From WHSW01 sp963846565 (lineage in GTDB: Bacteria > Actinomycetota > Thermoleophilia > Solirubrobacterales > 70-9): a DNA stretch of 64,000 nt. Numbering within the stretch: position 1 is the first letter of the stretch; every line of letters starts with the position of its first letter. The translations under genes were made by a program, and so were the position numbers. The DNA lies in contig CAWJWL010000005.1 of NCBI GenBank assembly GCA_963846565.1, positions 1,550,001-1,614,000 of the forward strand, read 5' to 3'. The notes below the pieces were generated by a model, which had not been told where the DNA came from, did not search any database, and saw only the letters and a program-made list of their open reading frames with translations. Below, one piece after another: positions 41,917-51,427 of the stretch.

Positions 41917-43540
41917 GTGACCACGGTCAAGGACGCCACGTTCGAGCTCTTTCGCCGGCACGGGATGACGACGATGTTCGGCAACCCGGGGTCGACGGAG
42001 CTGCCGATGCTCGCCGGCTTCCCGTCCGACTTCAGCTACGTCCTCGGTCTCCAGGAGGCGGTCGTGGTCGGGATGGCCGACGGGTACGCGCAGGCGAGCG
42101 GGCGCGTCGCCCACGTCAACCTCCACACCGCGCCCGGGGTCGGCAACGCGATGGGAGCGATCTTCAACGCCCAGGCGAACCACTCGCCGCTCCTGATCAC
42201 GGCCGGCCAGCAGGCGCGCGAACTGATCACGATGCAGGCGAACCTGACCAACCGCGACGCGACCCGGATGCCGCATCCGCTGGTCAAGTGGAGCTACGAG
42301 CCGCCGCGGGCCGAGGACGTGCCGCTCGCGCTCGGGCATGCGATCCACCTCGCCGCGCTGCCGCCGCGCGGCCCGGCCTTCGTCTCGATCCCGATGGACG
42401 ACTGGGACGCCGAGGTCGACGACGCCGACGTCGGCCATGCGATCGCCCGCTCGGGTCGCGGCGCGGCGGCGCCCGATGCCGGCCGACGGTCGCCGCGCTC
42501 GCCGCGCGGCTCGCGCGGCGCCTCGAACCCGGTGCTCGTCGCCGGCCCCGACATCGACGCCTCGCGGCGCCTGGGAGCTGGCGCAGTCGCGCTCGCCGAG
42601 CAGGCAGCAGCTGCCGGTCTTGGCCGTCCCCGCGCCCGGCGGCGGGCGGATCGGCTTCCCCGAGGACCACCCGCTCTTCCGCGGCGTGCTGCCGCCGGCG
42701 ATCGGGCCCGTCGCGGAGACGCTCGAGGGCCACGACCTGATCCTCGTCGTCGGCTCCTCGGTCTTCCCCTACTACCCGAACATCCCGGGGCCGCTGCTGC
42801 CCGAGGGCGCGCGAGCTGGTCGCGATCACCTCCGATCCCGACGAGGCGGCCCGGGCGCCGATGGGCGACGCGATCGTCGCCGACGTCCGGCTGACGCTCG
42901 AGGCGCTGCTCGCGATCCTCGAGCCGGTCGATCGCGAGCCGCCGGGCGAGCCCCTCCCCGATGCCGGAGCCCGGCGGAGGAGATGGATCCGATCGACCCC
43001 GACGACCGCTCATCAACGCCCTGCGCGAGGTCTTCCCCGAGGACGGGATCGTCGTCCTCGAGTCGCCCTCGGCGACGCTCGCGCTCCGCAACCAGCTCCG
43101 CCTCTCGCAGCCCGGGCAGCTACTACTTCGGCGCCGGCGGCGGCCTCGGCTTCGGCCTCGCCGCGGCGGTCGGGGTGCAGCTCGCGCAGCCCGACCGCCC
43201 GGTCGTCTGCGTCGTCGGCGAGGGCTCGGCCCAGTACGCGATCACCGGCCTTCTGGAGCGCCGCCGCCTACGAGGTGCCGGTCACCTTCCTCGTCCTGCG
43301 CAACGCCGAGTACGCGATCCTCAAGTGGTTCGCCGGGCTCGAGGAGGTCGAGGGCGCTCCGGGCGCTCGACCTGCCGGCGCTGACCTGCCTCGACGTCGC
43401 CGAGGGCTACGGCGTCCCGGCACGCGAGGTCGGCGGCGCCGCGACGAGCTGATCGAGGCGACTGGCGCACGCGCGATCGGCTCCGACAGGCCCGAACCTG
43501 GTCGAGGTCCCGGTCGCAGCCCGGGATGTGGCTCTTCTGA
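41917..43540 (+). pseudogene. Benzoylformate decarboxylase-like ThDP enzyme, multiply frameshifted
   Basis: The first 180 residues are intact (MTTMFGNPGSTELPMLAGFP, LQEAVVVGMADGYAQASGR, NLHTAPGVGNAMGAI), matching benzoylformate decarboxylase, which turns phenylglyoxylate-type 2-oxo acids into aldehydes with thiamine diphosphate. After about 42450 the protein continues in all three frames in turn: GFPEDHPLFRGVLPPAIGPV, ELVAITSDPDEAARAPMGDA, VFPEDGIVVLESPSATLALR, YYFGAGGGLGFGLAAAVGVQ (the ThDP region), YEVPVTFLVLRNAEYAILKW, and a final GMWLF-stop at 43540. At least 12 frame changes, nearly all explained by one extra base, are needed. The amino acids are not degraded between breaks, so mis-sequencing is more likely than decay. 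Confidence 0.8.
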
Positions 43541-43553
43541 GCGACGGGTCGCG

Positions 43554-46502
43554 ATGCCGCTGCTGAGCCCGAGTCCGCAGCGGCTCGCGCCGAGGCGCGA
43601 GCACCGCGGCGACCGACCGGGCGCCCGACGCGCTCGCCGCCGGCACCGCCCGAGCCGCTGCGCTCGCGAGCTGGCCGAGCTCGTCGGCGACCGAGCAGGT
43701 CCTCGGCCGGGCGATCGACCTCGTCCGCTACGCCTCCGACGCGAGCCCCTACCGGCTGCTGCCGAAGGCGGTCGTGCTCGGCCCGCGACGCCGACGACGT
43801 CGCGCCGGCTGATGGCCTTCTCACGGGCGCGAGCGGGATCCCGCTGACGTTCCGCTCCGGCGGCACGAGCCTCAACGGCCAGGCCCAGAGCGACGGCATC
43901 CTCGTCGACGTCCGCCGCCACTGGAGCGGGGTCGAGGTCTCGACGACGGCGCCGCGCGCCCGCGTCACGCCCGGGCACCGTGCTCGGCCACGCGAACCGC
44001 GCGCTCGCCGCCCACGGGCGGCAGCTCGGCCCCGACCCGGCCTCGACCGACATCGCGACGCGTCGGCGGCGTGATCGCCAACAACTCGGGCGGGATGCGC
44101 TGCGGGATCACCGCCGACTCCTACTCGACCGTCGCCGCGCTGACCTTCGTGCTGCCCTCGGGGACGGCGATCGACATCGGCCGCGCCCGATGCCGCGGAG
44201 CGCTTCGCCGCGGCCGAGCCCGAGCTCGCCGCGCGGCCTCGCCGAGATCCGCGACGAGATCCGCGCCGACGCCGAGCTGACGCGAGCGGATCCGCCGCAA
44301 GTTCGAGATCAAGAACACGACCGGCTACCGGCTCTGCGCGTTCCTCGACGCCGACGAGCCGGTCGAGATCTTCCGCCGCCTGCTGGTCGGCTCCGAGGGG
44401 ACGCTCGCCTTCATCGCCGAGGCGATCTTCGAGACCGTGCCGCTGCCGCCGGTGACGACGCTCGCCTGGCTCCACTTCCCCTCCATCGACGCGGCGACCG
44501 CGGCCGGTCCCCGACCTCGTCGCCGCCGGGCGCGACCGCGGTCGAGCTGATGGTCGCGCCCGGCGCTGATCGTCGCCGCGCACAACATCCCCGGCACGCC
44601 CGAGGACTGGAAGGAGCTGCCGCCCGACTCGGCCGCGCTGCTGGTCGAGTTCGGCGGCGACGACGAGGCCGAGCTCGACGCGCTGCGAGGCGAGGGCGGC
44701 CGAGGAGCTCGCTGCGCGGGCGCGAGCTGATCCGGGCCGCCGGCGTTCACCCGCGACCCCGAGACGATCGAGCTCTACTGGCGGGTCCGCGAGGGCCTCC
44801 ACGGCCTGATCGGCCGGCTGCGCCCGCCGGGCACCGCGCTGATCATCGAGGACGTCTGCGTGCCGCCGGCGCGGATCGCCGAGGCCGCGACCGACATCCA
44901 GGCGCTGCTCGGCGAGCACGGCTTCCTGACCGGCGTCGCCGGCCACGCGTCGGCCGGGAACCTGCACTTCATGCTGACCCCGGACTTCGCGCAAGGCCGA
45001 GGACCTCGAGCGCTACGAGGCGTTCATGGACGAAGCTGGTCGACCTGGTCTTCGACAACTACGACGGCTCGCTCAAGGCCGAGCACGGCACCGGCGTCAA
45101 CATGGCGCCCTACGTCGAGCGCGAGTGGGGCGAGCAGGCGACCGCGCTGATGTGGCGGATCAAGGAGCTCGCCGACCCCGACGGCGTGCTCGCGCCGGGC
45201 GTCGTGCTCAACCGCGACCCGGGCGCCCACCTGCGCAACCTGAAGACGACGCCGGCGATCGAGGAGGTCGGCGACCGACCTGCGTCGAGTGCGGGTTCTG
45301 CGAGCCGGTCTGCCCGAGCCGCGACCTGACGATGACGCCGCGCCAGCGGATCGTCGTCCGGCGCGAGATGGCGCGCCAGCCCGAGGGCTCGCCGGTGCTC
45401 AGCGGCGCTGCGTCGAGGAGTACGAGTACGACGGCATCGAGACCTGCGCCGCCGACGGCACCTGCGCGCTCGCCTGCCCGGTCGGGATCGACACCGGCGA
45501 AGCTGGTCAAGGAGCTGCGCGCGCGCGAGCACTCGGCCGCGGGCGGAGCGGCGCGCCGAGCGCGGCCGCCGAGCGCTGGGGCCGGTCGAGCGGCGGCTCG
45601 CGCCGGCCTCGCGCCGGCGGACCGGTCGCGCGGCGCGGCGGCCTCGCGCGGGCGCCGCGCTGCTCCGGCCGGCGTCGGCGACGAGCTGCTCCCGAGTGGC
45701 CGCCGATGCCCCGGCGCCGCGCGGCTGCCGCGCGACGCAGCCGCGACGGCGCCGCCGCGGTCTACTTGCCCGCCTGCATCAACCGGATCTTCGGCCGCGC
45801 GCGGCGGATCGGAACGGCGGCCGCGCCGCAGCCTGCCCGAGGCGCTGGTCGCGCGTCTCCGCCCGCGCCGGGCGCGCCGGTCTGGATCCCCGACGACGTC
45901 GCCGGCCGCTGCTGCGCGGTGCCGTGGACGTCGAAGGGCTATCGCCGCGGCGCCGACGCGCGATGGCGAACGCGACCGTCGACGCGCTCTGGCGCTGGAG
46001 CGGGGAGGGGGAGCTGCCGATCGTCGATCGACGCGAGCTCCTGCACGCACGGCCTCGCTGCCGAGACGCCGGTCGCCTCGACGAGGAGAACCGCGAGCGC
46101 CACGCCCGGCTCGAGATCCTCGACTCGATCGAGTGGGCCCACGACCGGCTGCTGCCGGCGCTCGAGGTCAGGCGGCGGGTCGGCTCCGCGGTCGTCCACC
46201 CGACCTGCTCGACCCGCCAGCTCGGGCTGGCGACGGCGCTCGAGGCGCTCGGCGCGGGCGCTCGCCGACGAGGTCGTCGTCCCCACCATCGGCGACCTGC
46301 TGCGGCTTCGCCGGCGACCGCGGCTTCCTCCACCCCGAGCTGACCGCGGCGGCGACCGCGCGAGGAGGCGGCCGAGGTGCGCCGGCTCGGCGCGGCGGCC
46401 CACCTGTCGAGCAACCGCACCTGCGAGATCGGGCTCGAGCGCGCGACCGGCGAGCGCTACGAGTCGTTCGTCTACCTGTTGGAGGAGTTGACGAGGAGCT
46501 GA
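43554..46502 (+). pseudogene. FAD-linked oxidase / Fe-S D-2-hydroxyacid dehydrogenase, multiply frameshifted
   Basis: Piecing frames together gives a roughly 960-residue GlcD-GlcF-type fusion. FAD-domain parts: IPLTFRSGGTSLNGQAQSDG, VGGVIANNSGGMRCGIT, FRRLLVGSEGTLAFIAEAIF, and the C-terminal NYDGSLKAEHGTGVNMAPYV. Fe-S parts: CVECGFCEPVCPSRDLTMTP and CAADGTCALACPVGIDTG (two ferredoxin-type clusters), then CCG-domain-like Cys-rich segments. Such enzymes oxidise D-lactate, glycolate or mandelate-type hydroxyacids. At least 20 frame changes break it; most are one extra base. The first about 60 residues are uncertain. With the decarboxylase upstream it would form a hydroxyacid to oxoacid to aldehyde route. 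Confidence 0.78.
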
Positions 46503-46571
46503 CCCGCTAGCCACCCTTTGTCAGCCCCCTACGGGCACGTCAGCAGCCGTCGCGCCCGGGCGCCCGCCCTC

Positions 46572-46577
46572 TACACT
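46572..46577 (+). promoter_or_regulatory. Putative -10 element TACACT
   Basis: TACACT ends 9 nt before the ATG of secG at 46587; no ribosome-binding site is seen between them. Confidence 0.4.
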
Positions 46578-46586
46578 TCCGCGGCG

Positions 46587-46811
46587 ATGGAAAGCGTGCT
46601 CAACGTCGGCCAGGTCCTGATCTCCGTGGTCCTGATCTTTCTCGTGCTCCTGCATTCGGGCAAGGACGCGGGGCTCTCGGGCGCCTTCGGGATCGGCTCG
46701 GGAGGCGGGTCCTTCGGCGGCGGATCGCTGGTCGAGCGCAACCTCGATCGCTGGACGATCTTCTTCGGAGTCCTGTTCGTTCTCAACACCGTCGTCCTGC
46801 TGAAGATCTAG
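46587..46811 (+). CDS. secG: Preprotein translocase subunit SecG
   Basis: The 74-residue protein has the two SecG helices (VGQVLISVVLIFLVLLHSGK and FFGVLFVLNTVVLLKI) joined by the Gly/Ser-rich loop GLSGAFGIGSGGGSFGGGSL, exactly the family pattern. It helps SecYE move proteins across the membrane. The ATG at 46587 is chosen because it starts the conserved protein; upstream codons in frame are not SecG-like. The following lipoprotein gene begins 11 nt later. Confidence 0.93.
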   Translation: MESVLNVGQVLISVVLIFLVLLHSGKDAGLSGAFGIGSGGGSFGGGSLVERNLDRWTIFFGVLFVLNTVVLLKI

Positions 46812-46822
46812 TCGGGCGGTCC

Positions 46823-47755
46823 ATGCGCGCCCTGTGCTCCGCCGCGGCGCTCCTCGCCTCGGCGGTCCTCGTCGCCTGCGGGGGTACGGACGAGGCGCCG
46901 TCGCTCGCGGTCTCCTCTGCATCCGGCGAGGCGGCGACGCTCGCCTGGGCGATCGCCGAGAGCCCCGAGACCTTCGATCCGCTGTACGCGTCCACGGTCA
47001 GCGAGCAGCTCGTCAGCCGCCAGATCCACGAGCCGCTGGTCGAGGAATTGAGCGCGCCTTTCGGTGCCACGCGGCGCCTCGGCGGCCTCGCGCGCTCGCT
47101 CGTCGGCGTTCGCGGCGACACCGTGTGGCTCGTCCGCCTGCGGCCCGGAATCCGGTTCCAGGACGGCACGCCGCTGACCTCCCAGGCCGTGCTCGCCAAC
47201 GTTGCGCGCTGGCAGGCGTTCGACTTCCCGGTCGGGACCGGACTGGTCCCGGGAACGCTCGTCGACGGACCGCGCCCGGACCTGGTGCGCTTTCGGCTCC
47301 CGCAGCCCGACCCCGGGTTCCCGGACGCGCTCGCGGCACCCGAGCTCGGGATCGTCGCGCCGCGGGCGCTGGCCCGCGCGGCGGGTGAGCCGCTCTCCAG
47401 TGCCGACGCGGCGACCAGCGGCACCGGCGCGTTCGAGCTGCGCGAGCGGGCGGCCGGCCGCCTTCTTCTCGCCCGCAACTCGGACTGGTGGGGGAGTGAG
47501 AAGGGGCTGGGCCCGGGGCTCGACCTGCTCGAGTTCCTCGTCGGGGACCCGGCGGGCGAGCGGGTCGAGATGCTCGTCGACGGCGAGGTGCAGGTGGCGG
47601 GGGAGCTCGGGCCGGTGTCGCTCGAGCTGGTCGCCTCGGACCCGCTTTTGACCGAGATCGAGGGCAGCGGCCTCGGGGCCGAGCGCTCGGTGCGCGGGAT
47701 CCCGCTCCGTGAACTCGCGCCGTCGCTGAACGGCGTTTGGCGAACCTCGCTCTAG
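46823..47755 (+). CDS. Family-5 extracellular solute-binding lipoprotein, short form
   Basis: A 310-residue lipoprotein with the leader CSAAALLASAVLVACGGTDE (lipobox LVAC). The first part matches peptide/nickel-binding SBP_bac_5 proteins: AWAIAESPETFDPLYASTVS, LRPGIRFQDGTPLTSQAVLA and TGAFELRERAAGRLLLARNS. Full members have 500 or more residues; this one lacks the second lobe. No frameshift is evident, so it may be a naturally short form. No permease genes accompany it; it shares a unit with secG. Confidence 0.8.
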   Translation: MRALCSAAALLASAVLVACGGTDEAPSLAVSSASGEAATLAWAIAESPETFDPLYASTVSEQLVSRQIHEPLVEELSAPFGATRRLGGLARSLVGVRGDTVWLVRLRPGIRFQDGTPLTSQAVLANVARWQAFDFPVGTGLVPGTLVDGPRPDLVRFRLPQPDPGFPDALAAPELGIVAPRALARAAGEPLSSADAATSGTGAFELRERAAGRLLLARNSDWWGSEKGLGPGLDLLEFLVGDPAGERVEMLVDGEVQVAGELGPVSLELVASDPLLTEIEGSGLGAERSVRGIPLRELAPSLNGVWRTSL

Positions 47756-47783
47756 CTCCTGCCGGTCGTGCTTTGATTCGGAG

Positions 47784-49426
47784 GTGGGGCTCAGTAGGCG
47801 GCAGCTGCTTCAGTCGGGGACGGTGGCGGCCGGCGCGCTCGCCGTCGGCCCCGGCCTGATCCGCGCCGCGCTCGCCGCCCCGGCCCGCGCGGGCCGGTCG
47901 CCCTACGGGGCGCTCGGCGCCGCGGACGCCAACGCGCTCGAGCTCCCGCCGGGGTTCAGCTCGCGCCTCATCGCCCGCGGACTCGAGCCGGTCGCCGGGA
48001 CCGGCTACACGATGCCGATCTTTCCCGACGGCCAGGCGACCTTCCGCACCGGCGACGGCGGCTGGATCCTCGTCACGAACTCGGAGTCGCTGGCGGCGAT
48101 CGGCGCCGGCGCCTCGGCGATTCGCTTCGACATCATCCGGCGCGATCGACCGAGGCCTACCGGATCCTCGGCGGGACGAACGCGAACTGCGCCGGCGGGC
48201 CGACCCCGTGGGGGACGTGGCTGTCCGGCGAGGAGACCGAGGACGGCCTGATCTGGGAGTGCGACCCGGCCGGCGTCCTCCCGGCCGAGCCGCGCCCGGC
48301 GCTCGGCGCCTTCTCGCACGAGGCCGCCGCCGTCGACCCGGTCGGCGGCGGCGTCTACCTGACCGAGGACCGCCCGGACGGCGGCTTCTACCGCTTCACC
48401 CCGGATCGCTATCCCGATCTGTCGAAAGGGTCGCTCGAGGTCGCGGTCGTCGCCGCGAGCGGCAAGGTGACCTGGAAAGCCGTCCCCGACCCGACGACGA
48501 CCCAGACCGGGATCTCGACCCGGCTGCAGGTCTTGGAGAAGACAGCCTTCAATGGCGGCGAGGGGATCTGGTACGCGCGGGGCTTCTGCTACTTCACGAC
48601 CAAGGGCGACAAGAGGGTCTGGGCCTACGACATCCAGCGTCGCCGGATCGAGGTGCTCTTCGATCGACAGCTCGCGCTGGACTCCTCGCTCGATGCGGTC
48701 GACAACGTCACCGTCAGCGCGGCCGGCGACGTGCTCGTCTGCGAGGACGGCGGCAACCTCGAGATCGGGCTGATCACCTCAGACCGCGAGGTCTCGCCGC
48801 TGCTGCGTTTTGCCGGCGCCGACCACGACGGCTCCGAGGTCTGCGGCGTCGCCTTCGACCCCTCGGGTACGCGTCTGTACTTCACCTCGCAACGCGCCTT
48901 CCCCGCCGTTCCCCCGATCGCGCCCGGTGCCGTCTACGAGGTCACCGGCCCCTTCCGCCTGCCGAAGGGCGGGATGCCGAAGGACCTCGTCTACGGTCCG
49001 CCGGCGGGTGAGGTCCGTCCCGACGGCCCGCTCAATCCGGGAGCGGACCGCGAAGACCCAAAGGGCAAGGTGCGGGCCCCGAAGCGGATCTCGCGCAGGG
49101 CCTTCCAGCGGGACGGGATCGCCGTCAAGGTCAGGGTCGATGAGGCTTCGAGCGTCGCCATCCGGCTCGATACGCACGCGCTCGCGACGCGCGCTGGGCT
49201 CGGAGGCTCCTCGCCGCGGCCGAAGACCGTCGTTCTGGGCAAGGTCAAGGCTCGGGTTGAGCCTGGCGACGCGCCCGTGAAGCTCAGCCTGCCGCCGAAG
49301 AAGAAGGCGCTCGCTCAGCTGCGGCGGAACCCGGACCCGGTTGCGGCGCGGGTCTTGGTCTCGATCGTTGACGCGGCCGGCAACGAGAGCACCGCAATGA
49401 CGAAGGTGACGATCGGCAAGCGCTAG
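47784..49426 (+). CDS. PhoX-like alkaline phosphatase (DUF839), frameshifted
   Basis: A Tat signal (LSRRQLLQSGTVAAGALAVG) marks export of a folded protein. The mature part matches PhoX, a Ca/Fe phosphomonoesterase: TNANCAGGPTPWGTWLSGEE, GAFSHEAAAVDPVGGGVYLT, TEDRPDGGFYRFTPDRYP, FTTKGDKRVWAYD and GDVLVCEDGG. The frame changes between about 48128 and 48152 (first part frame 3, second part frame 2), equal to two extra bases or one lost. The C-terminal quarter is a basic Ig-like tail. Around 546 residues if repaired. It would release phosphate from organic esters outside the cell. Confidence 0.85.
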
Positions 49427-50100
49427 CTGCCGAAGCGGTTCGCGTCACGGTCGCGCAGGACCGCCAGCTCAGGACCGAACATCCGACCCTTGATCGCCGC
49501 CTGTGTACCCGGGTCCTTGGCCGCGAGAGGCCGCGCGAGCTCGACCGCGTCGGCGAGCACGCGGTCCTCGGCGGCGGTTGCCGTGACCAGGCCGGCGGCG
49601 AGGGCCTCCTCGCCGCCGTAGCGGCGCGCGGTCAGCATCGCCTCGACCGCCGCGGCCGGCGTCAGCTTGCAGCGGATGAGCGCGTCCATGCCGGCGGTGA
49701 ACGGGATGTTGATGTCCGCCTCGGGGAGGCAGAAGAAGCCGCGGTCGGCCCGCATCACGCGCCGGTCGTGGGCGAGCGCCAGCATCGCCCCGGCCGCGAA
49801 CGTGTGACCCTGAAGCGCCGCGACCGTTGCGCCCGGGAACTCGAGCGCCTGGGCGAAGAGCTCGTGGACCTGGGCGACGTAGTCGTCGACCTTGTCGCTG
49901 TTCTGCCCGAGCCAGTCGAGGTCGAGGCCGTTGGAGAAGAACTTGCCGGTCGCCGTCGTCACGAGCGCGCGGGGGGCGGGGGCGGCGGCTGCCTCTGTGA
50001 GGAGCTCGGAGACGGCCGCGATCCAGTCCGGATGGAACCGGTTCTCGTCCTCTCCGAGGTTGAGGACGAAGACGTCCCCGTCGCGCTCGAGCTCCGGCAT
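49423..50100 (-). CDS. Enoyl-CoA hydratase/isomerase family protein
   Basis: A 225-residue crotonase-fold protein. The oxyanion-hole segments are ATGKFFSNGLDLDWL (residues about 50-64) and LQGHTFAAGAMLALAHDRRV. FFCLPEADINIPFTAGMDAL follows as in the family. It is shorter than typical hydratases (about 260) and the catalytic Glu pair is not both evident, so an isomerase-like or other CoA-ester reaction is possible. It overlaps PhoX by 4 nt, convergent. Confidence 0.85.
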   Translation of the reverse strand: MPELERDGDVFVLNLGEDENRFHPDWIAAVSELLTEAAAAPAPRALVTTATGKFFSNGLDLDWLGQNSDKVDDYVAQVHELFAQALEFPGATVAALQGHTFAAGAMLALAHDRRVMRADRGFFCLPEADINIPFTAGMDALIRCKLTPAAAVEAMLTARRYGGEEALAAGLVTATAAEDRVLADAVELARPLAAKDPGTQAAIKGRMFGPELAVLRDRDANRFGS

Positions 50101-50153
50101 CGGCGCGGGATCATATGCGGCTTACCGAGTTGCGGGCGGGGTATCGGCTCCGC

Positions 50154-50408
50154 ATGGATGAGATCGAGCGTGAACAGAAGCGAGAGGCCGAACAGCAGCC
50201 GGTGCGCGAGGCGGGCGGCGGCGAGGCGGAGGGCTTCGAGGAATCCGAGAAGCTCTTGCGAGACCGCGCCGAGCACCGCGACCCGGCGGGAAATCCCAAG
50301 TACGACGCCCCCGAGCCCGAGGAGGGCAGCGACCCCAGCGTCTATGGGGAGGCCGATCATGTCGAGGCCTCGGAGGACGCGGCTCCGCAGCAGGGCGAGC
50401 CGGAGTAG
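50154..50408 (+). CDS. Small acidic protein, unknown
   Basis: From the ATG at 50154 the product is 84 residues of very charged, disordered-looking sequence (MDEIEREQKREAEQQPVREA, LLRDRAEHRDPAGNPKYDAP, EGSDPSVYGEADHVEASEDA). The frame is open 39 nt further upstream. No domain is recognised. Codon use follows the high-GC pattern of the genome, which supports it as real. Confidence 0.55.
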   Translation: MDEIEREQKREAEQQPVREAGGGEAEGFEESEKLLRDRAEHRDPAGNPKYDAPEPEEGSDPSVYGEADHVEASEDAAPQQGEPE

Positions 50409-50419
50409 CGGGGCCCGGC

Positions 50420-50425
50420 TAGGCT
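50420..50425 (+). promoter_or_regulatory. Putative -10 element TAGGCT
   Basis: TAGGCT is followed by CGGCGC and then ATC at 50432, the first codon of a long coding frame that has no ATG or GTG until 50555. TAG of the box is also the in-frame stop upstream. Confidence 0.45.
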
Positions 50426-50431
50426 CGGCGC

Positions 50432-51427
50432 ATCGACCAGCACTCCGCACATCCTGAGGAGCTGCCACCGCTCGAGCTGCGCGAGCTGCGCCGGCTCGAT
50501 GTCGAGCGAGGCGAGGGCGAGTCGGGACCACCGCACGTAGCCGCCGCGTCCGGCGTGGTTCGTCGGGGCGAGTTCTTGTACGTGATCGGCGACGACGAGC
50601 TCGATCTCGGCGTTTTCACGCTCTCCTCCGCGGAGCCCGGGCGGATGCGGAAGATCTTCGCCGGCGAGCTCCCCGGCGACGCGAAGGAGCGCAAGGCGGC
50701 GAAAGCCGACCTCGAGGCGCTCACGGCGCTCCCACCGTTCGAGGGCGCTCCCCACGGCGGCCTGTTCGGGCTCGGCTCGGGCTCGAAGGAGACGCGGAAC
50801 CGGGGGTTCTTCTGGGCGCTCGAAGCCGACGGCTCGCTCGCCGGCGCCCCGAGCACGGTCGACCTCGATCCGCTTTACGACTTGCTCCGCGAGCGTCTTC
50901 CGAAGCTCAACGTCGAGGGCGCGTCGGTGCTGGGCGATCGTCTGTGGCTGTTTCATCGTGGCAACCGCGACGCCGGTGCGAACGCCGTCGCCGAGCTCAG
51001 CCTCGAGGCCGTGATGGGGTCATTGGGCGGAGACTGGCGCATCGACGTGGAGGAGTTGGAGGTGGTCCGCGAGTACGAGCTCGGCGAGCTCGACGGGGTC
51101 CGCCTCTGCTTCAGCGACGCGACGCCGCTTGCCGACGAGCTCGTCGTCTTCACCGCCTCGGCCGAGGTCGATGCGGGCGGGGACGAGGACGGTGGGATCC
51201 GCGGATCCGTGGTCGGCACGATCAGCGCCGGCGGCGAGGTCGAGCGCCTGCGGGCGATCGATCCGCGCTGGAAGGTCGAGGGTGTGCACGCGGCGATCGA
51301 CACCGGCGTGATCGACTTCACCTTCGTCTGCGACCAGGACGACCCCGACGAGGCCTCGCCGCTGTTGAGCGCGACGATGCCGGTCGAGGGGCGGCTGGAC
51401 GGTCACGCTTCCGCGGGCTCGGACTGA
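50432..51427 (+). CDS. Beta-propeller protein (phytase-esterase-like); start codon may be ATC
   Basis: A soluble protein of about 331 residues if it begins at the ATC at 50432, or 290 from the GTG at 50555. The coding signal (HPEELPPLELRELRRLDVER, GPPHVAAASGVVRRGEFLYV) clearly extends above the GTG. Blades read GEFLYVIGDDELDLGVFTLS, LNVEGASVLGDRLWLFHRGN and VEGVHAAIDTGVIDFTFVCD, resembling esterase-like phytase propellers. No signal peptide is seen. It overlaps the convergent YihY gene by 25 nt. Function not established. Confidence 0.7.
   Translation: MDQHSAHPEELPPLELRELRRLDVERGEGESGPPHVAAASGVVRRGEFLYVIGDDELDLGVFTLSSAEPGRMRKIFAGELPGDAKERKAAKADLEALTALPPFEGAPHGGLFGLGSGSKETRNRGFFWALEADGSLAGAPSTVDLDPLYDLLRERLPKLNVEGASVLGDRLWLFHRGNRDAGANAVAELSLEAVMGSLGGDWRIDVEELEVVREYELGELDGVRLCFSDATPLADELVVFTASAEVDAGGDEDGGIRGSVVGTISAGGEVERLRAIDPRWKVEGVHAAIDTGVIDFTFVCDQDDPDEASPLLSATMPVEGRLDGHASAGSD

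Noticed and set aside
42440..46502. Programmed frameshifting or a novel decoding system
   Set aside because: Shifts are irregular in spacing, lack a shared slippery motif and are packed into one very GC-rich stretch; consensus error explains them more simply.
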